In this document: piece by piece, positions 8,975 to 16,434 of the stretch
How the letters are laid out: the number at the start of each line of letters is the position of its first letter
How positions within the stretch are numbered: position 1 is the first letter of the stretch
Origin: Neptunicoccus sediminis
GTDB taxonomy: Bacteria; Pseudomonadota; Alphaproteobacteria; Rhodobacterales; Rhodobacteraceae
NCBI RefSeq assembly: GCF_001719615.1
Contig: NZ_MDVX01000011.1
Span: forward strand, 1 to 64,000
Direction: 5' to 3'
Length of the DNA stretch: 64,000 nucleotides
Notes under the pieces: model-generated
The model's database searches: none
The model's input: the letters and a program-made list of their open reading frames with translations, nothing else
Told to the model about the DNA's origin: nothing
Position numbers and translations under genes: made by a program

Positions 8975-9723
8975 TCGGAAGCCTTCTTTTGTGTTGTCGC
9001 AAGCACGGCCCGCGTGCTGTCGTAGATTCGTCTTTCGTGAACGCCCAAGCCATTGGCCAGCGCATCCGCATCCCCCGCCTGTAACGCGGCAAGGATGACG
9101 CGATGATCCGCGATGCTTTGGGCGATGGCGCCGGGTGCACCGATTGCACGGCGGCGGTGATCCAATTGGTATGAATAAAGGGTCGTGGCGAGATCGGATA
9201 AAACCGCATTGCCACAGGATTGGTAAACGGTTGTGTGAAACGCACGGTCGGCAATCAAAAAGCGCACTGGATCGCCCGTTGCAGCTTCTTGTGCGTCGAT
9301 CAGCTTTTCAATGGCAGCCAGTGTTTCCGGCTTCACCCGTTGTGCCGCCAATCGCGCCACACGTTCTTCCACCATCAGGCGGCCTTCGTGTACGTCTTCC
9401 AGCGCGTATTCCGTGACCAGACCGTTGAAGAAAGCGGACAGGCCAAGCCCGCCGACATCATCGGACACGACCTTGGTGCGCGCGCCCTGCACAACGGAAA
9501 CGATTCCTTTGGTGGACAGGATCAACAAAGCGCCGCGGATGGTTTCGCGGCTGACACCCATTGTAGAGGCCAGTTCCCGCTCGCTTGGCAAGGCATCCCC
9601 GACGTTCAGCACACCAGAGGCAATCAGCGTTGCAAAACGCTCTGCCACCTCATCCTTGACGGAGCGGTGCGTGACCTTCTCCAAAGGGGTATTCTGTCCA
9701 GCCAAAAGAGCGTTTTCGCCCAT
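8971..9723 (-). CDS. FadR-type GntR transcriptional regulator, likely otn repressor
   Basis: GntR-family regulator of 250 residues. The N-terminal winged helix (residues about 20-85) includes LPSERELASTMGVSRETIRGAL. An all-helical FCD ligand domain follows with His residues (FHTTVYQ, DHRVIL) that usually bind a metal with a carboxylate effector. It is the first gene of the leftward otn operon and overlaps denD by 4 nt. Operator-like repeats lie directly upstream at 9742-9786, so autoregulation with relief by threonate, erythronate or an oxidised derivative is a reasonable inference. Confidence 0.9.
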   Translation of the reverse strand: MGENALLAGQNTPLEKVTHRSVKDEVAERFATLIASGVLNVGDALPSERELASTMGVSRETIRGALLILSTKGIVSVVQGARTKVVSDDVGGLGLSAFFNGLVTEYALEDVHEGRLMVEERVARLAAQRVKPETLAAIEKLIDAQEAATGDPVRFLIADRAFHTTVYQSCGNAVLSDLATTLYSYQLDHRRRAIGAPGAIAQSIADHRVILAALQAGDADALANGLGVHERRIYDSTRAVLATTQKKASE

Positions 9724-9741
9724 CCGAGTCCTCCGCCAAAG

Positions 9742-9786
9742 ACCAGTTGCACACCAACTGGTCTGGTTACTAGACCACTAGACCAG
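9742..9786 (-). promoter_or_regulatory. Operator cluster for the FadR-type regulator
   Basis: Just upstream of the regulator start are three overlapping repeat arrangements. ACCAGTTG and its complement are spaced by 5 nt (9742-9762). CTGGTCT and its complement AGACCAG lie at 9758-9764 and 9780-9786. A tandem direct repeat ACTAGACC covers 9769-9784. The TGGTC/GACCA core fits the TGGT-N-ACCA style of GntR/FadR operators. The sites cover the place where the otn operon promoter must lie. Confidence 0.65.
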
Positions 9787-9844
9787 AGCGGAGTCAAACG
9801 GATTCAAACGAGCAGAGGACTGGAATTTACGTCGGTCACATCCC

Positions 9845-10909
9845 CTAGCCGTCCCGACGGAACACAGCGCCGGTTTTTGTGGCCAGAAATGAGTCCAGCG
9901 GAATGTCTTCCTGTTTGAGAAACCCGCTTTGTCGCAATGTGCCATCGCGCACCATTTCCATGACCGCCACGACAGAACAGGTGGTGGTCCATGCGATTGC
10001 CGTGCGTGTCGATCCTGCCAGTTCGCGGGGCTTGTAGGCGCGCACGAATTCTTCGCGGGCCAGATCGGCGCCGCGCCATCCTTCAGCGGCGGCGTGGACG
10101 TAAACCACATCATCGCGCACCGGCGGTTTTGCATTCACAAGGATTTCGCCCGCTTCCTTACGCCGCTCCCGCATCAGCAGTTCATGAAAGAAAAAGTTCA
10201 TCTGCGCTGCGTGGCCGGGGTAACGCATGGTCTTGTAATCCATATTCGGCACACGCCCGAGGTAGGTCTCGCACATGGTCCCAAGCCCGCCGGAGGTGGT
10301 GAAGGCTTCCAGTTCGACGCCGTTAATATAGTGCTTTTCCATCCACTCCATCGCGGAGACGGATTTGATCTCGCCGTTCTCCAGAACTTCGCAGTCGTTC
10401 AGGTATTCGTTGACCACCCCTTCGGGCGACCAGTTAAAGGAATACCCCATCAGCCCCGTCGGGTTCTGCGGCAACGCCCCGACCCGCATTTTACAGGACC
10501 GGCAATCATCCAGTCGCGCGATCAGGTCGGCACCGACAATCCCGATGAACCCCGGCGCCAACCCGCATTGAGGGGCCATCAAGCGGTTAGAGGATTTTGA
10601 CATTTCCAGAATAGCCTTGGTGGTCGGCACGTCTTCGGTCAGATCAAAATAATGTATATTCGCTGCCAGTGCGGCGCGGGCAAGCTTGGCATTCAGATGA
10701 TAAGGCAGGCAGGACAGTACCGCGTCCACCTCGTTGAAGGCCGATTTGATCGCGGCATCATCCTGAACATCCGTGGCACGCACCTCAAACGGCAGCTCCC
10801 GATTATTCATGCGCAGGTCATGGGCGATGACAGTAAACCCCGCATCGTGGAGCAACTCCGCCGCCAGCGTTCCGATTTTTCCCAATCCTAAAACCGCGAT
10901 TGTTTTCAT
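9845..10909 (-). CDS. Saccharopine dehydrogenase-like oxidoreductase
   Basis: Protein of 354 residues with an N-terminal Rossmann domain (GLGKIG at 8-13) and the VLSCLPYHLN stretch typical of the saccharopine dehydrogenase/lysine 6-dehydrogenase family. The later APGFIGIVGADL segment fits the same fold. Members act on lysine, saccharopine or related amino acids with NAD(P). It is transcribed away from an Lrp-type regulator 156 nt upstream, a common arrangement for an amino-acid-responsive pair. The exact substrate cannot be fixed from sequence alone. L-lysine 6-dehydrogenation is one candidate. Confidence 0.8.
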   Translation of the reverse strand: MKTIAVLGLGKIGTLAAELLHDAGFTVIAHDLRMNNRELPFEVRATDVQDDAAIKSAFNEVDAVLSCLPYHLNAKLARAALAANIHYFDLTEDVPTTKAILEMSKSSNRLMAPQCGLAPGFIGIVGADLIARLDDCRSCKMRVGALPQNPTGLMGYSFNWSPEGVVNEYLNDCEVLENGEIKSVSAMEWMEKHYINGVELEAFTTSGGLGTMCETYLGRVPNMDYKTMRYPGHAAQMNFFFHELLMRERRKEAGEILVNAKPPVRDDVVYVHAAAEGWRGADLAREEFVRAYKPRELAGSTRTAIAWTTTCSVVAVMEMVRDGTLRQSGFLKQEDIPLDSFLATKTGAVFRRDG

Positions 10910-11065
10910 GATGTTCTGTCCTTTAACCCTATGGCGGGTTTTTCCCCGCCTGCCTGTTTTCCGCCCCTAAGCTCAAACATTCCGGCGTTAGACAAAAGAC
11001 ACATATTTATAGCAATTCGCCAGATTATTGGCATAATGTCAGAACGATAGAGGACAGGACCGGAT

Positions 11066-11488
11066 ATGGACGACACGGATCAGAGGCTTTTGACCCTGCT
11101 TGCCACAGATGCCCGCGCCAGTGCGAGCGATCTGGCCGCGCAGTTAAACGTATCGCGCGGAACGGTGCAGAACCGGATCGGGCGGATGCAGGATCAGGGG
11201 ATTATCAAACGCTTCACGGTTGAGCTGGGCGATGGGCCGCAAGACCGGCAGATCAGCGCCTTTACCCTGATCCGTGTCGCGGCAGATGATGGAAAACTTG
11301 CCATCGCAACTCTAAAGCGGATCGAAGGGGTGATGGATATTTCCACCCTGAGCGGTGAATTTGATCTGGTGGTGGAATTGCGCACCGGCTCCCTGCGGGA
11401 GCTGGATAGCTTGCTCGACAAAATACGCGCGATCAAGGATGTGGCCCAAACCCAAAGCCATATTCGCCTGATGACGGTGGCCCGCTAA
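11066..11488 (+). CDS. Lrp/AsnC-family transcriptional regulator
   Basis: Lrp-type regulator of 140 residues. An N-terminal helix-turn-helix (about residues 1-50, with SASDLAAQLNVSRGTVQNRI) precedes a RAM/ligand-binding domain containing LSGEFDLVVELRTGS. The length is close to the family norm for short members. It is divergent from the saccharopine dehydrogenase-like gene and probably controls that gene and itself in response to an amino acid. It ends 7 nt before the convergent RES toxin gene. Confidence 0.92.
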   Translation: MDDTDQRLLTLLATDARASASDLAAQLNVSRGTVQNRIGRMQDQGIIKRFTVELGDGPQDRQISAFTLIRVAADDGKLAIATLKRIEGVMDISTLSGEFDLVVELRTGSLRELDSLLDKIRAIKDVAQTQSHIRLMTVAR

Positions 11489-11495
11489 TCTCGGA

Positions 11496-12200
11496 TCAAT
11501 CCACCCGAAACACAGTGCCATCCCCCGCGTCACGGATAAGATCAACGGTAGCTCCGTCCCAATGATAGTCCAGATGCCGCCCCTGCACCGGCGGCGCGGC
11601 CAGATCGGGGTAAAACAATCCGGCGCAATCGCCTTCACCGCGTACACTCGGGTAGACGATACCTGAGCCGCCCGCGGCCCGCACCGCTGCGCCGAAATTC
11701 TGCGCCACCTGATAGCTGTCAGGGTTAAGCAGCGCATCCGCCCCCTGCCCCCGCAGATCGTAAAGATCGGCGTGCACATCCAGTATCAGTTCGCGGAATT
11801 GGGATGTCCAGCCCGGCGGTTGTGCCGTAGCCGCCATGAACCGCGCGTGGTGGTGGATTGTCTCGTAAACCGCCGTTTCAAAATCGTCTGCTACGTAGAG
11901 CACACCACGACGGCCGTCTGAAAACCGGCTGGGTCGGTCGGTGCTGGTATGGGTGAAAGGGGCCATCAGATAGCTGGCGCCCGGCCCCCCGACACGGCGG
12001 TTGGCGGGGATCAGGTCCAGATTTCCGATGGTTTCCATCAGTCGGGGATTGGTTTTCTGCTCGGCAGAGATCAGCAGCGGCCAGTCCTCGGGGGCGGCGA
12101 TGTCTTCAAACAGATCAATCGGGGGATAGACGCTGCGGATGATCCGCACCGCGCCGGTCCAGTCAATCCGGTTCACGGGGACATCCTGCGGCAAGATCAC
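11496..12200 (-). CDS. RES-domain toxin (predicted NAD+ phosphorylase)
   Basis: RES-domain protein of 234 residues, the toxin of a type II toxin-antitoxin pair. The conserved Arg (RPSRFSDGRRGVLY), Glu (AVYETIHHH) and Ser (VYPSVRGEG) that name the family are all present. Characterised family members (Res, MbcT, ParT) deplete or modify NAD+ or ADP-ribosylate targets. It overlaps the antitoxin gene upstream by 4 nt, as expected for coupled expression. No frameshift or missing residue is seen, so it looks intact. Confidence 0.9.
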   Translation of the reverse strand: MILPQDVPVNRIDWTGAVRIIRSVYPPIDLFEDIAAPEDWPLLISAEQKTNPRLMETIGNLDLIPANRRVGGPGASYLMAPFTHTSTDRPSRFSDGRRGVLYVADDFETAVYETIHHHARFMAATAQPPGWTSQFRELILDVHADLYDLRGQGADALLNPDSYQVAQNFGAAVRAAGGSGIVYPSVRGEGDCAGLFYPDLAAPPVQGRHLDYHWDGATVDLIRDAGDGTVFRVD

Positions 12201-12607
12201 CAGGCGCCGCGCTCTGCATCAAGGTAGCGGCGCACGCGCATCAGGTCTGTCAGTTCACCACCCAGCATCACAGAAAGTGCCGACTGGCCGTTGAACGCTG
12301 CATTGTCGGCTTTGATCCAGTCGTAACCCCGTTGCGGTTCACTGAACAGCAGGCGCAGGGCTTTGTGGATGCCAAGAAGATTGGACAACCGCGCCTTGGT
12401 GTCCCGATCCAGCCGCCCAAGCTGCCCCGATTTCCAGCGACGATAGGTTCGCACCGGAAGATCGAGCAGTGTCGCGGCCTCCTCATCAATCACGCCCCAT
12501 TTTTCAAACAGGGTCAAAACCGCACGCAACATCGCGGCAGCCTCGGCATCGGTGATCGGGTCGGGCGCAAAATCCTGCGCTTTGGTTTCCAACTGGTGCA
12601 GCGCCAT
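12197..12607 (-). CDS. Xre/MbcA/ParS-family antitoxin
   Basis: Antitoxin of 136 residues. The central region ATLLDLPVRTYRRWKSG is a helix-turn-helix. The C-terminal half (LSNLLGIHKALRLLFSEPQRGYDWIKADNAAFNGQSAL) is the toxin-binding domain that normally plugs the RES active site. It precedes the toxin gene with a 4-nt overlap. A ribosome site (AAGGAGG) lies about 7 nt before ATG 12607. A palindromic operator sits at the promoter, so negative autoregulation is expected. Confidence 0.92.
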   Translation of the reverse strand: MALHQLETKAQDFAPDPITDAEAAAMLRAVLTLFEKWGVIDEEAATLLDLPVRTYRRWKSGQLGRLDRDTKARLSNLLGIHKALRLLFSEPQRGYDWIKADNAAFNGQSALSVMLGGELTDLMRVRRYLDAERGAW

Positions 12608-12621
12608 TGAGGGCCTCCTTT

Positions 12622-12650
12622 ATGGCATTATATAGCGCATATAATGCCAT
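12622..12650 (-). promoter_or_regulatory. Palindromic operator/promoter of the RES-Xre module
   Basis: Perfect 12-bp inverted repeat (ATGGCATTATAT and its complement) around a 5-nt centre. On the minus strand the downstream arm contains TATAAT (12633-12628), a plausible -10 about 7 nt before a start point near 12621. The antitoxin ATG is at 12607. Binding of the antitoxin to this palindrome would directly block the promoter. Confidence 0.8.
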
Positions 12651-12668
12651 TTGGCAAGATCCGCTCTC

Positions 12669-13943
12669 CTATCCCGCCTTCGCCGCCAGCGTTTCCGGCG
12701 GGTGATAGGCGTCATAGGCGCGCTGGATCGCGATTTGATCCGCAACATATTTCGCATCATGCCAGACTCCCCAGATAAAAGAAGATCCGCGACGGGACTG
12801 CCACGGCAAGCCGACAAAATAGACGCCCCGTTCGGGTGAGACACCGCGCTGGTGGATCGGTTTGCCGTTGTCGTCAAAGGCGTCAATTTCGAGCCAGCCA
12901 TAGTCCACCGAAAATCCGGTAGCCCAGATGATCGACGTAATGCCAGCCTCTGCTAAATCCAGTTCTGTGATTGGATCGGTCAGACAAGCCGGATCAGGCC
13001 AGCGTTTGCGCTCTTGCGGGTCTTCGGGCAGGTCAAGCCCGTGACGTGTCACATAGGCGTCCGCCTCATCCAGAACTGATGCGTGGTTCGCATCACCCCG
13101 CGCAACGTTCTCGATTAGATCAGGGGCAAAGTACAGCTTGCCGTCCTCAAACCGCTCGGTCCGCCCGACAAGCCGCATTCCACCCGCAGCAAACCGGCGG
13201 AAATCCACGGTTTTGCCGCCCTTGGCGCCGCTTACCGCGATGGTGACATGTTCGGTTCCCGGCCCGGGTGTCTGCATATCCCATTTGCCCAGCACGCCGA
13301 GCCACCACACGAAATCCCGCCCCCGATAACTGCGGGGCGGACGGTCGTGGGGACCAACAGAAAGATAAACCTGACGACCGGAATCCATCAGTTCCTCTGC
13401 GATTTGCGCACCGGACGAACCTGCCCCGACCACCATAACGGCCCCTTGGGGCATCTGGTCGGGATTGCGGTAATCGTGAGAGTGGATTTGCGTCAGCCCC
13501 GCGCTTTGCGGCACCAGTTGCGGGATCAGCGGTTTCTGGAACGGTCCGGTAGCAGCGACGATCCGTTTGGTTTCAATCTCTCCTGCGCTGGTCTCGACCA
13601 GAAAGGCGGAGCCGTCGGCCGTGCGGCATGCGCGATTGACCTCGACGCCACAGCGCACGGGGGCGTTGATCTGTTTGGCATAGTCCACAAAATAATCCGC
13701 CACGCCTTCTTTTGGCACAAAAGCCTCGGGGTCATTTCCCGCAAATTCGCGGTTGGGAAAACGGTCATGCCATGCCGGTCCGTTGGCCACCAGAGAATCC
13801 CAGCGCGCAGTGCGCCAGCGTTCTGCGATGCGGTCCCGCTCCAGAACAATGTGATCCACCCCAAGCGCACCGAGATGTTCGCTCATGGCGATTCCGGCCT
13901 GACCGGCACCAACAACCAACGTGTCTGTCTTTTCTACGGGCAT
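12669..13943 (-). CDS. FAD-dependent monooxygenase, CzcO/FMO-like
   Basis: Flavin-containing monooxygenase-like protein of 424 residues. It has an FAD motif VVGAGQAG near the N-terminus, a second dinucleotide motif VVGAGSSGAQIAEEL for NADPH around residue 160, and a C-terminal WATGF motif. Such enzymes oxygenate N- or S-containing or ketone substrates. I chose ATG 13943, which has AAAGGA upstream; an in-frame ATG at 13979 is possible. The gene is divergent from ridA across an intergenic region with two LysR-type boxes. This ties it by inference to the amine cluster. Confidence 0.82.
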   Translation of the reverse strand: MPVEKTDTLVVGAGQAGIAMSEHLGALGVDHIVLERDRIAERWRTARWDSLVANGPAWHDRFPNREFAGNDPEAFVPKEGVADYFVDYAKQINAPVRCGVEVNRACRTADGSAFLVETSAGEIETKRIVAATGPFQKPLIPQLVPQSAGLTQIHSHDYRNPDQMPQGAVMVVGAGSSGAQIAEELMDSGRQVYLSVGPHDRPPRSYRGRDFVWWLGVLGKWDMQTPGPGTEHVTIAVSGAKGGKTVDFRRFAAGGMRLVGRTERFEDGKLYFAPDLIENVARGDANHASVLDEADAYVTRHGLDLPEDPQERKRWPDPACLTDPITELDLAEAGITSIIWATGFSVDYGWLEIDAFDDNGKPIHQRGVSPERGVYFVGLPWQSRRGSSFIWGVWHDAKYVADQIAIQRAYDAYHPPETLAAKAG

Positions 13944-14028
13944 TCCGGCATCCTTTGTCCTTTTTGGCAATGAGGGCACCCTAGGCGGCGGGCCGGAAGC
14001 TGAAAAACAGTAAATCTTGCAGCATTGC

Positions 14029-14043
14029 TTAGGCTGAAGCTAA
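14029..14043. promoter_or_regulatory. LysR-type box 1 (TTAGG-N5-GCTAA)
   Basis: Inverted repeat TTAG-N7-CTAA in the intergenic region between the divergent monooxygenase and ridA genes. It contains the T-N11-A pattern of LysR operators and matches boxes at 14080, 16340 and 18646. Confidence 0.6.
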
Positions 14044-14079
14044 ATCGACTGCCCGCGTGAACGGCTCTGATCTGCTTTA

Positions 14080-14098
14080 GATTAGGCAACAGCTAATC
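14080..14098. promoter_or_regulatory. LysR-type box 2 (GATTAG-N7-CTAATC)
   Basis: Perfect 6-bp inverted repeat with a 7-nt spacer in the same divergent promoter region, centred about 53 bp from box 1. Paired LysR recognition and activation sites are often arranged at such distances. Confidence 0.65.
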
Positions 14099-14211
14099 GG
14101 GGGTGAGGCACTCCGTACTTTTCGCCGCAGGATAATCCCATATTGCTAAGGCCATAGTACGCAGGGGACTGGGTGGACCCGCCCCCGCCTGTCAGTTGCA
14201 GAGGATCTTTC

Positions 14212-14628
14212 ATGGCCCACACACGTATTCGCAAATTCAACACCTCGGACACCTACCCAGAACAGAAACTCGACAATGATCTGTGTCAGGCGGTGGTCAC
14301 TGAGGGCGGCAAAACCGTCTGGTTGCGGGGGCAGTGTCCGCAAAATCTGGACGATGCCAAAAACATCGACAGCCACGATCCGGTTGAACAGACCCATAAG
14401 GTCATGCAGAACATCCGCCAGCTTATTCAGGAAGCCGGCGGCGAGATGGAGCATCTGGTCAAAGTGGTGGTCTACATCACCGACGTGCGCCACCGCGAGG
14501 CGGTTTACCGCACGATGGGGGAATACATCAAAGGGGTGCATCCGGTGTCAACGGGTCTGGTGGTACAGGCACTGGCGCGGCCCGAATGGCTGGTGGAAAT
14601 CGACGGCACAGCGGTGATACCGGAATGA
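14212..14628 (+). CDS. RidA/YjgF/UK114-family protein
   Basis: RidA-fold protein of 138 residues. RidA enzymes hydrolyse reactive enamine/imine intermediates to ketones plus ammonia. The ARPEWLVEI segment near the C-terminus carries the Arg that corresponds to the catalytic Arg105 of classical RidA. Start ATG 14212 follows GAGGAT; a longer frame from 14173 would read through the leader. It overlaps the DUF1028 gene by 4 nt, a pairing seen in many proteobacteria. Its place in an amine oxidation cluster fits a role in clearing imine products. Confidence 0.9.
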   Translation: MAHTRIRKFNTSDTYPEQKLDNDLCQAVVTEGGKTVWLRGQCPQNLDDAKNIDSHDPVEQTHKVMQNIRQLIQEAGGEMEHLVKVVVYITDVRHREAVYRTMGEYIKGVHPVSTGLVVQALARPEWLVEIDGTAVIPE

Positions 14629-15299
14629 CCTTTTCGCTTGTTGCCCGCTGTCCTGATACCGGCATGTTCGGTGTTGCCATTTCATCATCCTCTCCGGCGG
14701 TTGCGGCGCGGTGTTCTTATGCCCGCTCCGGTGTCGGTGCGGTCGCCACGCAAAATGTCACCGACCCGAGCCTTGGCCCCCTTACGCTTGATCTGATGGG
14801 ACAAGGGCTTGGCGCGGAAAAGGCAATTGCGCAGGTTAAGGCGCGGGGGAAGTTCATCGAATACAGACAAGTGCTCGCCGTGGATTATGAAGGGCGCACG
14901 GCCATTCACTCCGGTCCGAACTCTCTTGGCATCTGGACGCAGGCGATGGCTGAAAATGTTGCGTCCGGGGGCAATCTTCTGTCCAATGACACGGTGCCGC
15001 AGGCCATCGTGGACGGCTATCTTGCAGCGACGGGGCATATCGGGGATCGCCTAATCGCCGCGATGCGGGCAGGTCTGCAAGCAGGGGGCGAAGCCGGACC
15101 CGTCCATTCCGCAGGCATGATGATTGTGGATAAGGTCAGCTGGCCCGTTGCCGATCTGCGCTGCGACTGGACCGATGAATGCCCGATTGAAAATATCGCC
15201 ACCGCTTGGGAGATCTACAAACCCCAGTTGGACGCCTATGTGCAGCGCGCACTTGATCCGCGTGAGGCCCCGTCCTACGGGGTGCCGGGAGACGATTGA
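14625..15299 (+). CDS. DUF1028 family protein (Ntn-hydrolase-like)
   Basis: DUF1028 protein of 224 residues. It begins MTFSLVARCPDTGMFGVAISSSSPAVAARC, the hallmark N-terminus of the family, with the Gly-rich VGAVATQNVTDPSLG after it. The fold is related to N-terminal nucleophile hydrolases and the biochemical role is poorly defined. The start codon overlaps the ridA stop (ATGA), so I take ATG 14625 rather than an upstream in-frame codon. Co-occurrence with RidA and amine or peptide catabolic genes suggests hydrolysis of an amide intermediate, but this is inference. Confidence 0.9.
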   Translation: MTFSLVARCPDTGMFGVAISSSSPAVAARCSYARSGVGAVATQNVTDPSLGPLTLDLMGQGLGAEKAIAQVKARGKFIEYRQVLAVDYEGRTAIHSGPNSLGIWTQAMAENVASGGNLLSNDTVPQAIVDGYLAATGHIGDRLIAAMRAGLQAGGEAGPVHSAGMMIVDKVSWPVADLRCDWTDECPIENIATAWEIYKPQLDAYVQRALDPREAPSYGVPGDD

Positions 15300-15392
15300 G
15301 CGCTGAAAGCGGTGTCTTCCCCTTGCAAAATCCCGCCCTTATAACAGGGGCATACCCGCTGCGCGATGCAGCGTTTGAGGACTGGAAACCCC

Positions 15393-16334
15393 ATGCTGAG
15401 ATTCACCCTGCGCCAGCTTGAGTATTTTGTTGCCGTTGGCGAAATGGGCAGCATCGCTATGGCGGCTGAAAAGGTGAATGTGTCCTCGCCGTCTATTTCC
15501 GCCGCTGTGAACCAGCTTGAAAAAGAGTTCGGCCTGCCCCTGTTTGTGCGCCAGCATGCACAAGGCCTGTCCCTGACGCTGGCAGGGCGCGAGATGATGA
15601 AGCAAGCCAAGCTGGTGCTCGACAATGCCGAAAAGCTGGTTGATCTGGCGGCGGATGTGTCGGGCAATGTGCAAGGGCCGCTGTCCATCGGTGTTCTGCT
15701 GACCTTTGCGCAGATGGTGGTCCCTGCCCTGCGCGCGAGTTTTGAGGCGCTGTTTCCCGATGTGCGCGTCACCCAGCACGAACTGGATCAGGCGCAGATT
15801 TTCAGCAAATTGCGGCGCGGCGAAATCGACATTGCCTTGACCTATGATCTGGACCTGCCGGGAGATCTGAAATTCCAGCCGGTTGCCACCCTGCCGCCCT
15901 ATGCGATCCTGCCGCCTGATCATCCCCTTGCGGGTCGCGCCAGTGTCAGTGTCGATGACCTGTTGCCCTATCCGATGGTGCTGCTGGATCTGCCGTTCAG
16001 TTCGGAATATTTTCTGTCATTTTTCGGGGCATCCGGTCTCAAACCAAAGGTGGCGGAACGCACGCGGGATATGGCGGTGATGCGCAGCCTTGTGGCCAAC
16101 GGCTTTGGGTTTTCCATCGCCAATGTGCGCCCCTTGAACGATCTGTCGCCCGATGGCAAACCCCTGCGGTTTGTGCCGCTCGACGGAGAGGCCAGACCGA
16201 TGCAACTGGGGTTGTTGGCGTCAAAGGATGCGGATAGCGCCAGCGTAATCCGTGCCTTTATGCAGCACTGTCTGACCGAATACCGCGACGGGCGCTTGCC
16301 CGGTTTGAACGTCACCTCTCTGCACAGCCCCTAG
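15393..16334 (+). CDS. LysR-family transcriptional regulator of the amine cluster
   Basis: LysR regulator of 313 residues. The N-terminal winged helix-turn-helix (LRQLEYFVAVGEMGSIAMAAEKVNVSSPSIS) is followed by a periplasmic-binding-protein-like effector domain starting near residue 90. It lies inside the ridA-DUF1028-flavoprotein-pot cluster on the same strand. Four inverted repeats with the LysR T-N11-A pattern occur in promoter regions of that cluster, so it is the obvious candidate to bind them. The predicted start ATG is 15393; a codon at 15366 would extend it by 9 unlikely residues. Confidence 0.92.
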   Translation: MLRFTLRQLEYFVAVGEMGSIAMAAEKVNVSSPSISAAVNQLEKEFGLPLFVRQHAQGLSLTLAGREMMKQAKLVLDNAEKLVDLAADVSGNVQGPLSIGVLLTFAQMVVPALRASFEALFPDVRVTQHELDQAQIFSKLRRGEIDIALTYDLDLPGDLKFQPVATLPPYAILPPDHPLAGRASVSVDDLLPYPMVLLDLPFSSEYFLSFFGASGLKPKVAERTRDMAVMRSLVANGFGFSIANVRPLNDLSPDGKPLRFVPLDGEARPMQLGLLASKDADSASVIRAFMQHCLTEYRDGRLPGLNVTSLHSP

Positions 16335-16339
16335 CCGGA

Positions 16340-16354
16340 TTAGGCGCGGCCTAA
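16340..16354 (+). promoter_or_regulatory. LysR-type box 3 (TTAGG-N5-CCTAA)
   Basis: TTAG-N7-CTAA inverted repeat 6 nt after the lysR stop and about 80 nt before the flavoprotein start. The position suits activator binding for the downstream gene. Confidence 0.6.
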
Positions 16355-16434
16355 GCAGCGGTTTTGCAAGCCAGACTGTTGCCCGCTTCACGCCAAGGCT
16401 AATCTGCGCGCAATTGCAGCCTTAGGAGGTGCCC

